Part shown: positions 29,621 to 38,254 of the stretch, piece by piece
How positions within the stretch are numbered: position 1 is the stretch's first letter
Layout of the letters: each line of letters starts with the position of its first letter
Assembly (NCBI RefSeq): GCF_902498995.1
Contig: NZ_CABVLY010000015.1
Coordinates: 62,001-126,000, forward strand
DNA length: 64,000 bases
Direction: 5' to 3'
From: Burkholderia anthina
GTDB taxonomy: Bacteria > Pseudomonadota > Gammaproteobacteria > Burkholderiales > Burkholderiaceae
Position numbers and translations under genes: made by a program
Notes under the pieces: generated by a model
Database searches by the model: none
The model's input: only the letters and a program-made list of their open reading frames with translations
Told to the model about the DNA's origin: nothing

Positions 29621-31056
29621 GATATGACGCGATAGGGCGGCGTGCACGGCACGCTGCGCAGGGAGGCCGGGCGGGTGACGAGTTGCTTGCGAAGCAGTGG
29701 CAATACGATGCAGCGGGCGACGTGGTCCAGAAGCGTGATCAGCGCTATGGCACGACGAGTTATCGGTATGACCCGACGGGGCGTATCGAACAGGCGGCGG
29801 GGCCCGGGTTGCCGTCGGAAGTGTTTCGCTGGGATGCGGCGGCGAATCTGGTGTCGAGCGATCACCCCGGTGGCTATGTCGAGCACAACCGGCTCAAGAT
29901 GTTCGAGGACAAGCGCTTCGAGTACGACGCGTATGGGCGGCTGGTTCGCAAGCTGAGCGGGCATGGGCCTGCTAAAGAACTGGTGCTTGAGTATGACGAC
30001 TGGAATCAGCTCAAGACCGTCGTAACGAAGGACCGGCTTGGTATATCGACCACACATTTCGAATACGACGCGTTTGGCCGACGGGTTCGGAAGCTCAATG
30101 GCAGTTATGCGAGTACGGATTTCCTGTGGGACGGCATGCGGTTGGTGCAGGAGACGTATCACGATCGTCAGGGCGAGGAAGCGCTGACGTATTTGTACGA
30201 GTCCAATAGTTATGTGCCGCTTGCTCGGATCGATCAAGGGAAGGCGGCGGCGAACGATGCGGATGCAGGGGATGCGGTTTACTACTTCCACAACGATGTT
30301 TCGGGGTTGCCGGAGGAACTGACTGACGCCGGTGGCGAGTTGGTTTGGCAGGCACGCTACAAGGTGTGGGGCAATGCGGTGCAGGAGGAGTGGATCGCGC
30401 GGGTGCCGAAGCGGGCGACACCGTCTTGGAACGAAGTGTCCGCGGCCGCACCAGCGCAGACTCGTGCGCCGCGGTCACAGAACCTGCGGTTCCAGGGGCA
30501 GTATCTGGATCGCGAGACGGGGCTGCACTACAACACTTTCCGGTTCTATGATCCTGATATCGGGCGGTTCATCAACCCGGATCCGATCGGTCTGCTGGGT
30601 GGAACGAACCTCTACCGGTACGCTGCCAACCCGTTGGTGTGGATCGATCCGTGGGGCTGGGCATGTGGGGAGCTTAGCGGTAAAGCTCAGGAGGTCCATA
30701 ACTTGGCCGGTGGTGGGGATGCGCGCTCAATACGAAATTCAACGGTCTCGATCGTCGAAGCCAAGGTGAATGGCAAGCCACAGCTGTTTGCAGCGGGAAG
30801 CGGGGGGCGACTAAGTCCAGCACAACGACAGGCACTTATGAAGATGGGAGTACCAGAAGAGAATATCTTTTATGGTAAAAATTCTATCGATGGTTTTGAT
30901 AAGCTCGAAAACCATGCAGAGCGAATTATTTTGCGCAATCTTCCCGAAGGTGCTGAGGTTAGTCGCTGGGGTATCTCTTGGGGCGGATTGCAAAGGAATG
31001 CATCGTGTCCGTCATGCCAGCCCCACGTGGAGCAAGCTGGTGGGATTTTTGATTAG
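29620..31056 (+). pseudogene. Displaced rhs fragment carrying a deaminase-like C-terminal toxin
   Basis: From 29620 the sequence repeats the rhs core from residue 968 onward with only scattered differences, through DPxG-18-DPxG, and then switches at about 30661 to an unrelated C-terminus of about 130 residues. That tip has HAE at 30913-30921 and CPSC at 31006-31017, 31 residues apart, the zinc-binding signature of the cytidine deaminase fold used by several polymorphic toxins. The frame has no proper start (first usable codon a TTG at 29683) and lacks prePAAR, PAAR and most of the cage, so it cannot be secreted as it stands. It can serve as a donor for recombination into the intact rhs gene. 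Family within the deaminases cannot be fixed by eye. Confidence 0.8.
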
Positions 31057-31065
31057 GAGATAATT

Positions 31066-31629
31066 ATGTTCGATATCGAGACGCATAAACAATATCTCGA
31101 ATCAATTCTTGCTGCAGGGAAGCGCGAAAACCTTGCTCGCTTTGGTGTTTGGTGTTGTATTGGACTTGCACACGATGACTCAATATTCGAGTTCCTTGCC
31201 ATGCATATGGGGAGTACGAGTACACAGATCAAACAACGAGTCAGAGACTACCTGGATCAAGTATGGAATGGAAATGAAAGCGCCAATCCATTAAATGATC
31301 TGGAGCAAGTGGACTGGGACCCTGATGCAGTTGAAATGGATGACGATGCTGCCGCCCAAGGGGCGACCGATTTGCTGGCAGGGCTATCTTTCTTGATCAA
31401 ATGGTGTGCTGAACACAACGTGGCGCGATTGGTTGCATGTGCCGAAGTTTTGATAAATCGGATTGACTATTTGGAAAGTTTCGAGCTGATTGGAAGGTAT
31501 ACCGAGAATCCGGTTGATGGCGAAATGAATTCGCAGAAAATTTTTGCACAAGATCTTGTTGTCGGTGGGGTATCTGATCAAGATAAAATGAAATATCACG
31601 AGTGGCTATTCAGTCCCGGAATTCCTTGA
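31066..31629 (+). CDS. Putative immunity protein for the deaminase-like toxin
   Basis: A 187-residue, acidic and largely helical protein starting 9 bp after the toxin fragment, with an AGGAG ribosome site. It is AT-rich like the other immunity genes. The first half (KRENLARFGVWCCIGL) faintly recalls DUF416-type proteins, but I do not claim a family. The position immediately after the deaminase tip is the main evidence. It ends where another fragment of rhs core begins. Confidence 0.65.
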   Translation: MFDIETHKQYLESILAAGKRENLARFGVWCCIGLAHDDSIFEFLAMHMGSTSTQIKQRVRDYLDQVWNGNESANPLNDLEQVDWDPDAVEMDDDAAAQGATDLLAGLSFLIKWCAEHNVARLVACAEVLINRIDYLESFELIGRYTENPVDGEMNSQKIFAQDLVVGGVSDQDKMKYHEWLFSPGIP

Positions 31630-31630
31630 G

Positions 31631-31848
31631 CTTGCTCGGATTGATGAAGGGAAGGCGGCGGCTAACGATGCGGATGTACGGGATACGGTTTACTACTTCC
31701 ACAACGACGTTTTCGGGTTCCCGGAGGAACTGACTGACGACGATGGCGAACTGCTCTGGCAGGCTCACTACAAGGTGTGGGGAAACCAGTGCAGGAGGAG
31801 TGGATCGCGCGGGCGCAGCAGAGGTTGACAGCTGCCTGGGGTGAAGTG
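31631..31848 (+). pseudogene. Short decayed rhs core fragment
   Basis: About 218 bp match the intact rhs gene from 28163 to about 28380 (segment ARIDQGKAAANDAD onward). A one-base deletion near 31784 (GGGGAAACCAGTG in place of GGGGCAACGCGGTG) breaks the frame, and the processing motif and toxin tip are missing. It marks the junction left when the toxin partner of the following immunity gene was lost. Confidence 0.8.
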
Positions 31849-31861
31849 TCGGTGGCGGATT

Positions 31862-32371
31862 ATGAATAAATTGAATGTTCTCGTTGAGAAAATGAAATCG
31901 GATTGGTCTTTTGCGAGAAAGGCTATTCATTTTGGTCAGGAATGTCCATTTTTGCTGAGATCCAATTTTGCTGACGGAATTGCCAGTGGTGTGATGGTCG
32001 AGGGTATTTCTGATTCCGCGTATGAGCTCATGCAGTTTTGGGGAATATCCGAGCGAGCAGATTTATTCAAGGATGATGAGTGCGGGCAATGGGGGGTTGA
32101 GGTATTGTCACCTCAAGAGGCGATTGAAGAAACGGCAAGGCAAAGGCAGATCAGGAATCGAGATTTTCTCGATGGCGATGTTGTGTTTGCTCGATTTTGT
32201 GGGGATTCAGATTTGCTTTTGATGGATTCCGTTGGAGCTGTTTACGTTGCTTTGCCTTTGGATTGTAGGGGTGACTGGCCGCGAGTGGCGGATTCGCTTG
32301 AGGATTTTTTGGAGAATTTGACGAATTCTCAGGGGGCAAAATATTGGGAACCGCCAAAGGGAAGTCGCTAA
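31862..32371 (+). CDS. Orphan SMI1/KNR4-like (SUKH) immunity protein
   Basis: The start at 31862 gives 169 residues; the longer frame runs into rhs debris. The C-terminal half, with DGDVVFARFCGDSDLLLMD, VYVALPL and SLEDFLENL, resembles the SMI1/KNR4 superfamily, which is the most widespread immunity fold in polymorphic toxin loci. No toxin gene is left beside it; a decayed rhs fragment precedes it and another rhs piece follows. It would protect against a toxin this strain no longer makes, or that neighbours still make. Confidence 0.65.
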   Translation: MNKLNVLVEKMKSDWSFARKAIHFGQECPFLLRSNFADGIASGVMVEGISDSAYELMQFWGISERADLFKDDECGQWGVEVLSPQEAIEETARQRQIRNRDFLDGDVVFARFCGDSDLLLMDSVGAVYVALPLDCRGDWPRVADSLEDFLENLTNSQGAKYWEPPKGSR

Positions 32372-32399
32372 TTGGCGCGAGGCGATATCGTATGTAATG

Positions 32400-33205
32400 C
32401 ATGAGCGTTGCGAATATCTGTATGACAAGGCAAGCCGAATCACATCGGCCGAGCTGTATGCGCTTGCCGCGCGTGGGTCGTCGCTGAAGAATCGGGTCAG
32501 CTTGAAATACGACGCGCGTGGTGAGGTCGTCGAGGAGTACACGCCGACGGGCTGGCTCGCACACACCTACGATGAGCTTGGGAATCGCGTCAGCACGACG
32601 ATTTCCGGTGAGCGGACGATCGATTGGCTGCATTACGGTTCGGGACACGTGCACCAGATTCGTTTCGATGGTGCGGCAGTTGCGGACATCGAACGGGATG
32701 ATCTGCATCGCGAGGTTCTGCGGACGCAGGGCAAGCTGACGAGTCATTTCGGGTATGACGCAGTAGGTCGTCGTGCGCGGCACGCTGCGCAGCGAGGCCG
32801 GGCGGGCGACGAGTTGCTTGCGAAGCAGTGGCAATACGATGCATCGGGCGACGTGGTCCAGAAGCGTGATCAGCGTTATGGCACGACGAGTTATCGGTTT
32901 GACCCGACGGGGCGTATCGAACAGGCGGCGGGGCCTGGGTTGCCGTCGGAAGTGACGCCTGAACGCGGCGTCTGGCTGTACCGCTACGATACCTTCAATC
33001 GCCGGATCGAAAAGCTGCAACTCGGCGGTCGCGAAACCGTGAAGTTCATGTGGGATGGGGCGACGCTGGCTGAGCGCTGGATCGAGTTTGGATTCCCGGC
33101 CACAAACTGCCAACCGGAAATTTGGAAGCGGTTATAGATATGGGCAACATATCTCCATCGCAATATACAGTAACTCCGATTGACATCAATCGAGGGGGTG
33201 CGTGA
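32400..33205 (+). pseudogene. Mosaic rhs fragment ending in the tail of a third toxin
   Basis: 32400-32955 matches the intact rhs core from 27210 to 27765. At about 32953 the sequence changes to a different Rhs core type (GVWLYRYDTFNRRIEKL), and after about 33087 it becomes AT-rich. In frame +2 the last codons before 33203 read as a toxin tail (KLPTGNLEAVIDMGN, then SPSQYTVTPIDIN) ending with TGA, but the upstream core is in another frame and stops at 33137. So there was at least one recombination between rhs subtypes and one internal deletion of the toxin domain. Confidence 0.75.
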
Positions 33206-33465
33206 AATTCAAGGATATTTTTTTCTCCAGGGAAGATAGGTACGCGATAGGGGTTGAGCTGGACTCAGGCACTTACTACCTGTCGATTCCCTTTGTCAAT
33301 GGCATGGTGGATTACGAGGAGTATTACGAAATAACCGAATCCCAGGCGAAGGGGTTTTCAGAAAACAAAGCGCTGGCTAATGAGTTTGCGGATAAATGCA
33401 GAAATCGACTTATGGATGATAGTTTGATTATCAAACCTGGAGCAGATCGTGGAACCCCATCCTGA
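33202..33465 (+). CDS. Putative immunity protein for the deleted third toxin
   Basis: An 87-residue protein starting with GTG that overlaps the TGA of the toxin tail, a typical toxin-immunity coupling. The middle (YAIGVELDSGTYYLSIPFVNG) is a plausible small beta-sheet; no family is recognised. GAGGGGG just upstream is a ribosome site. The last few codons run into GC-rich DNA, so the natural C-terminus may have been replaced by read-through into flanking sequence. Confidence 0.6.
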   Translation: MKFKDIFFSREDRYAIGVELDSGTYYLSIPFVNGMVDYEEYYEITESQAKGFSENKALANEFADKCRNRLMDDSLIIKPGADRGTPS

Positions 33466-33579
33466 CGGGGCTGAAGTCGATAACGCAAGTTGGCCGAGCC
33501 GGCCGGGACAGCGACAAAAAGAAACGCGTCCGGCCGGCGGGCCTGCGCCGTTTTCGCGCGAGGCCCACGGCACCCGCCA

Positions 33580-33820
33580 TCATCCCCGCTCGAAACTCGG
33601 CCGCTTCGGATCGTACGTCCACCCCGGCACCAGATAGCGCGTCGCAGCCGCATCGTCGCGCGCCGTGCCGCCGACTTCCCGATACAGTGTATGCGCGGCC
33701 TCGACCTGTGCTATGTCGAGTTCGATCCCAAGCCCCGGCCGCTCCGGCACGGCTACCTGACCGCCGACGATCTCGAGCGGCTCGCGCGTGAGTCGCGCAT
33801 CGCCTTCCTCTGGTGGTATT
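33580..33820 (-). pseudogene. gudD: C-terminal remnant of glucarate dehydratase
   Basis: On the minus strand about 75 codons encode the end of a GudD-type enolase: EGDARLTREPLEIVGG, then PERPGLGIELD, GGTARDDA and LVPGWTYDPKRPSF up to the stop. These segments match the C-terminus of known glucarate dehydratases closely. The rest of the gene, including all catalytic residues, is missing: the frame passes into unrelated DNA upstream of about 33820. It appears to be the chromosomal gene, or a neighbour of it, cut away by deletion next to the rhs array. Confidence 0.75.
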
Positions 33821-34004
33821 AACCTTACGTGGCGACGCGGAATGACGGGGTCAAAGGCTGCGTACAACGAGCTTCTCGGGTTCACCGATTCGTCGAACGA
33901 CTATGGGACGTTTGTGAGGCATTTGCAAAATTGGGCAAGCTACAGCCTCACGAATGGTACTGACGATTTACCTGCGGTCTGCGCCCGAAGGGGAGATAGG
34001 ACAC

Positions 34005-34385
34005 ATGCACAAGGACCTAAAGGTTTCAGCGTGGATTGGAAAGTTCTCTGGCGCACATGACCTTATACATTACGTTGAAACCGGCTACGACCCTAGCGGA
34101 AATTCGACGAACCAGTTCTGGAGTGAAATCGGCATCTCTTGGTTCGACGACGACTTTAGAGAGGCGTCAATACTTTCATCGGGAAACGACACACTGGCGG
34201 ATGAACTGCAAGAGTTCTCCTATGGTGAGACTTTTGCCGACGAGCTGTTTCGCCGACTCACTCAGATGCGCCAGCCCGGGATGGACGGGCTGATCCTCTT
34301 GTACGATTTTGACTATCCGAACGTTGGCGGGCAACGGCTGCGTAGTCGTGTGGCGTTTGTGGGGACCTTCGACTATCGTAAATAG
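34005..34385 (+). CDS. Orphan Imm22-like immunity protein
   Basis: The start at 34005 has GGAGATAGGA before it and gives 126 residues; the frame stays open upstream but is not convincing there. The sequence WIGKFSGAHDLIHYVETGYD, followed by QFWSEIGISWFDDDF and REASIL, resembles the Imm22 family of polymorphic toxin loci. No toxin is left upstream, only an unassigned stretch (33825-34000). It lies between the gudD remnant and a broken rhs start. Confidence 0.6.
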   Translation: MHKDLKVSAWIGKFSGAHDLIHYVETGYDPSGNSTNQFWSEIGISWFDDDFREASILSSGNDTLADELQEFSYGETFADELFRRLTQMRQPGMDGLILLYDFDYPNVGGQRLRSRVAFVGTFDYRK

Positions 34386-34511
34386 TCCCGACATACACTG
34401 TCCGGCCGTTGCCGCGTTTCGATCTGATCGGGACGGCATGCGCACCCGCGTGGCGGGTTTCTAGTTCGGCGAGTTTCGCTACGCCTACGGATAGCATGAC
34501 TGGATCACGTC

Positions 34512-34740
34512 GTGAGCGCGGAGCACCTCGCAGCCGCGCGCTTCGCAGACCCGATCCAGCACACGTCGTTCAGGGGGGAGCTTGTCGGCCACAGTCGGGT
34601 TGGCGACGCCGCTCGTGACCGCGATCGGTGTCGGTTCGGGGGCACTGATGGAAGCGAGCGGCATGGACGAAGCCATCGACGACGGCGTGCAGTTCTATGG
34701 CTCAGACATCGGCCACGTCATCAATCTAAACCCAACCTGA
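34512..34740 (+). pseudogene. Broken N-terminus of a second rhs gene
   Basis: From about 34507 the sequence copies the beginning of the intact rhs gene: GTG start, prePAAR motif (AARFADPIQH) and the first 20 codons. It then jumps, with deletions and a frameshift, to the region encoding LMEASGM-EAIDDG (24905 onward in the intact copy). After 34690 it continues with a short unrelated tail (VQFYGSDIGHVINLNPT) that ends in TGA at 34740 and looks like the last codons of a toxin tip. So PAAR, cage and most of the tip have been deleted from what was once a second effector gene. Confidence 0.8.
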
Positions 34741-35832
34741 TCACGTCTGCATAACCAACGACGTCAACTGCGCCGCCCGCGCCACTTCCGTCTTCGCATA
34801 GATCGACTTGATCTGCGACCGAATCGTGCCGATCGACACGCCGCGCAGCTCGGCGCATTCCTGCGGCGAGTTCCCGTCGCAGCACAGCAGTACCGCGAGA
34901 TCGGCTTCGGCCGACGACAACCCATAGAACACGCGTAACCGCTGCGCGCGCGCCGACGGCGAACGCAGGTCGGCCGCGGTAATCAGTGCCGCCACACCGG
35001 GCCGTTCGCGCACGAGGCGCGACTGTTCGGGCACGGGCATCAGCGCAAGCGGCAGCGGTTCGCCCGTCGTACGGCGCAGCAACAGCCCACCGCGCGCGAA
35101 TGCATGCCGCCATTGCGCATCGTCGACGCAGCCTTCCGGCGCGAAGCGCCCGTTCACGATACGCAGCGCCGGTTCCGCCGCGATCAGTTGATCGGCCGCG
35201 CGATTCGTATAGCGGAGTTCGCGCTGCGCGCCGAGCAAGAACACCGGCACCGGAATCGCATCGAGCGCCGATTCCGCGGCGGCCACGCGTGCTTCGAGTT
35301 CGCCGATGCGTGCCTGAATCCGCAACGCGCGGCTGATGTGCGCGCCCATGCTTTCGATCGCGTCACGCTGCGCGTCCGACAGGCCCTGCGATTCGGGGCC
35401 GCTCTGTACACTGAGGAATGCGCCGGTGCCCTCGCCGCGATGGATATACAGCCCGGAGATGCTGCCGATCCCGTATGGCTTCAGGAATTCCTGGTAGAAC
35501 ACGCTATGCGCGCGTTGCGGGCGGGACAGTTGATTGACGTCCTCGAACCAGCGCCCAGCAGGCCAGTTGCCGGCAACCGGCACGACTGGGTCATACAAAT
35601 AGAATTCGGTGTTGTATGCGTGGTGGCATTCGGCGACCCACGGCTCGTCGTCGCCCGCGGCGAGCTCGATGGCCGGTATTCTCGCCGCCTCGTCGAACGA
35701 CAGCAGCGTGGCCATGCGCACGCCCACCGACGATCTCAAGCCGTCGAGCACGGTTTCCCATCTCTGATCGCCCAGTGCTGCGGCGTAGATGTCGTCGACT
35801 AATGCCGATGGAATCAACTCGTTCCGTTGCAT
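34741..35832 (-). CDS. LuxR-family transcriptional regulator
   Basis: A 363-residue protein with a C-terminal LuxR-type helix-turn-helix (LSSAEADLAVLLCCDGNSPQE, then SIGTIRSQIKSIYAKTEV) at about 295-355. The preceding 290 residues include a GAF/PAS-like region (VPVFLLGAQRELRYTNRAADQLI is PAS-like). This layout is common among Burkholderia LuxR solos that are not acyl-homoserine lactone receptors. It abuts the broken rhs end and is transcribed towards it, so it marks the old flank of the island. Confidence 0.8.
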   Translation of the reverse strand: MQRNELIPSALVDDIYAAALGDQRWETVLDGLRSSVGVRMATLLSFDEAARIPAIELAAGDDEPWVAECHHAYNTEFYLYDPVVPVAGNWPAGRWFEDVNQLSRPQRAHSVFYQEFLKPYGIGSISGLYIHRGEGTGAFLSVQSGPESQGLSDAQRDAIESMGAHISRALRIQARIGELEARVAAAESALDAIPVPVFLLGAQRELRYTNRAADQLIAAEPALRIVNGRFAPEGCVDDAQWRHAFARGGLLLRRTTGEPLPLALMPVPEQSRLVRERPGVAALITAADLRSPSARAQRLRVFYGLSSAEADLAVLLCCDGNSPQECAELRGVSIGTIRSQIKSIYAKTEVARAAQLTSLVMQT

Positions 35833-35964
35833 CTGGTCACCCCCGCGCTACATATTCTTGTCGATCGCCTTTCGCGCATCTTACTCATTCTCGCGCCGGG
35901 TTCAATATGCGTGCGCACTTTGGGCTGGAAGCACGTCGGTTTGAGGCGTTTCTCGTCAGACGTA

Positions 35965-36186
35965 ATGGCGACTCTCGAGCTTTCTTTTGACTGGAGCGGT
36001 GGCATCACGCAGACCAATCCTGGCGACAGCCGGACCGCTGCCGGCACGCTGTTTCTGCAGAAGAATGCGGTGCCCGACGAGGTCGGGCACGGATACTTCC
36101 TTGGCGCAAAAGGTACGCTCGACTATTTCATCGCGCCGGGGTTGAGCGTGCGCTTCATGAGCACGCTGGACGCATCAGTGCGCTGA
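35965..36186 (+). CDS. Hypothetical short protein, possibly a C-terminal gene remnant
   Basis: 73 codons from an ATG at 35965 without a clear ribosome site. The end (GTLDYFIAPGLSVRFMSTLDASVR) has an alternating pattern with a terminal aromatic/basic strand that would suit the last strands of an outer-membrane beta-barrel or secreted domain. I do not recognise a family. It could equally be a leftover of a longer gene lost at the island edge. Confidence 0.3.
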   Translation: MATLELSFDWSGGITQTNPGDSRTAAGTLFLQKNAVPDEVGHGYFLGAKGTLDYFIAPGLSVRFMSTLDASVR

Positions 36187-36418
36187 AGTCGCCCGCTGGC
36201 AGGGTGAGCGGATCCGGGCGTCCGAAGGGAAGCAACAGGCGCTTTTGTCCCGAAACGCGTTCTTGCGCTGAGTGAAGCCGATTCATTCGAACTGTTTCGA
36301 ATCGTTGCGTTCCGAGGCCGACCGACGTCTGTTTCAGCTCACTTTTTCCGTTCGCATCGGCGCATGCAATAGCCCGGTGGGTGCTGACGAAATTACGTGC
36401 CTATGCCTAATGGCTAAC

Positions 36419-36627
36419 GCTCGCGCAAGCGGAAAATATATGGTGTTAGCGATGGTCTAATAGAAGTATTCAATGCTGATCGCGCGCGAACGAGCGCTAA
36501 GCAGCCTGTAGATCCGCTCCAAGCACTATTTCATCGAGGAGATGGAAAGGGAGGAATCCGAAATATCAAAAACACTGCAGTAAACGAGCGCGGGCCGCAA
36601 GTGCTACCAACACTCACGACCCGCTGA
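36419..36627 (+). other. Start-less open frame upstream of symE
   Basis: A frame of about 68 codons after a TAA reads RSRKRKIYGVSDGLIEVFN and ends NERGPQVLPTLTTR, stop at 36625-36627, 27 bp before the symE start. The codon use is reasonable but there is no ATG, GTG or TTG in a sensible place, so it is probably the 3' remnant of a gene. The 36190-36420 stretch before it holds nothing I can support. Confidence 0.3.
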
Positions 36628-36654
36628 CCACAGCCAACTTACCAGGAGTTGCCC

Positions 36655-36876
36655 ATGGCTAAGGCGAATGATAAAGCACGTCCCCCGATTTCGGAACGCT
36701 ACGTGACGGTCCAGGAAATATGGGGTGTTCCGAAAAGATTCGGCCCGAGGCCGAAGACGTTCTTTCCATATATGAAGATCGGCGGAATGTGGCTGATCAA
36801 TGATGTGGGTTTTGAGCCAGGCAAAAAGGTGCGGATAGCGGTCGAGCCGGGAAGGCTGGTCATCACCACGATGTGA
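36655..36876 (+). CDS. symE: SymE-like toxin
   Basis: A 73-residue protein with AGGAG seven bases before its ATG. It matches the SymE family: VTVQEIWG region, PYMKIGGMWLINDVGFEPG as the conserved core, and a VEPGRLVITTM end. The fold is AbrB/SpoVT-like. E. coli SymE is an SOS-controlled type I toxin checked by the antisense RNA SymR; in Burkholderia and related genera SymE-like genes often accompany Rhs and contact-dependent loci. Whether an antisense RNA is encoded opposite its 5' end cannot be seen directly. Confidence 0.8.
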   Translation: MAKANDKARPPISERYVTVQEIWGVPKRFGPRPKTFFPYMKIGGMWLINDVGFEPGKKVRIAVEPGRLVITTM

Positions 36877-37136
36877 GATGCGACAGCGGCGCTGTACATC
36901 GGCCCGATTCGTCTCGATGCGAATCGGCCGATCGGCTAGTGTGGCGCGAACCACCAAATCCAGACCGTGATCGCCGATGAACCGGCGATACGAAAGGCCG
37001 CGCAGACAGCACCGCGCGGCCTGATCGAACTTCAACTCGCGCAAATGCGCGCCTCAGTGCAGCAAGCACGCATCCGCGGAGCACAAAGCCGTACATCAAG
37101 CCGGGCAGGACAGCCGCCACCGGCCACGACGAAACA

Positions 37137-37757
37137 TCACCAAGCGATATTGCAAGACGACCGTGCCGTCCCCGCACCACCCGTCGCCGTGCAACGCGAA
37201 CCCGCGCCGCCGTCATAAAACGTCCGCGTTTCAGGTTGCGGCACTGACGGATCGTACGGATTCGGCACAGCGTGCGGACCTCGCGCAGCATCGAAGGGCC
37301 GCGTAGGCGCATACGCATTCTCGCCGCCACGCGCATGTGACCCATTGGCTCGCAGATATTCATTCCAGTTCAGCTCGCGCTGTTCGTGTTTCGGCAGCGC
37401 GCGACCGAAGCTATCGTTCCCGCCCGCACCGAGCTCGACGCGATTCGAGGGCCAAACAGAATCGCGAGATCCATGTTCCGCCGAAGGCTGCGGTTTAAGC
37501 GAATCGCCCGAAACCCTCAACGGCCGCGTATCCGGCGTATCGAACGGACTACGTTCAACCGGCGCCGCGTACTTCACGCGCTGCGTCGTCGGCACTGAAC
37601 GCTCAACGTCCGGAGCCACAGCCCGACGTTCCGAACGAAACACATTGGCCTCGTCCGAACGATCGATCAGCGAATCGCGGCCCGAAGCGTCGACAGTAGA
37701 AACGGAAAGCGCACAAGCAAGCGCGGCGGCAGAAGAAAAGCGAAGAGGAGGATTCAT
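37137..37757 (-). CDS. Secreted hypothetical protein
   Basis: The start at 37757 is preceded by GGAG and gives 206 residues with a signal peptide ending VDA-SG. The mature part is hydrophilic and apparently disordered, rich in Arg, Pro, Ser and Asn. Two Cys near the C-terminus (SRCTATGG, SSCNIAW) could form a disulfide. No family is recognised. The 260 bp between it and symE contain no supported gene. Confidence 0.6.
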   Translation of the reverse strand: MNPPLRFSSAAALACALSVSTVDASGRDSLIDRSDEANVFRSERRAVAPDVERSVPTTQRVKYAAPVERSPFDTPDTRPLRVSGDSLKPQPSAEHGSRDSVWPSNRVELGAGGNDSFGRALPKHEQRELNWNEYLRANGSHARGGENAYAPTRPFDAARGPHAVPNPYDPSVPQPETRTFYDGGAGSRCTATGGAGTARSSCNIAW

Positions 37758-38254
37758 CGGGGCTCCGAACCACGTGATAAGCAATGAGAAAAAACGGCAG
37801 ATCACTGGCTGGCGGCTCGGCGACGGATGGGCGTCGAGCGACCCTGACGCGACTGCGAGGCACGGAGGGGGCGACCCGCAGGAGGGCTGGCTGGATTGCA
37901 GAAGCGATCCCGAATTATTTCACAAAAATCACAAACTGCTTTCTGTGTGTCCGTATACGTCAGCAATCGGAAGGATTGGCGCCCGTGAACTACCGCCCCG
38001 AGTCGGTGCACGCCTTCACAATCATCAGTCGATTGATTTTCGGCGATCGAACCCCAGACGATCAAAAAGCGACGCCCCACGAAACACCGAATCCCCGAAA
38101 CCCAATCCCGGCAAGGCCAAACCTCACCAACCCACCCGAAATCGCAACCCAATTGCACTCCCCCGCAAACGTTAGCACCCCGTCCAGTTGCTCCCGAATC
38201 GCCACCAGGAAGTCGGCAAGTTTCTCCGTGTTTTCCCCAAGAGAGGCGGCATTT

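Noticed and set aside
28589..34740. Possibility that the repeats in the Rhs region are insertion sequences or a transposon
   Set aside because: The repeated units are pieces of the rhs gene itself; no transposase, terminal inverted repeats or target duplications were seen.
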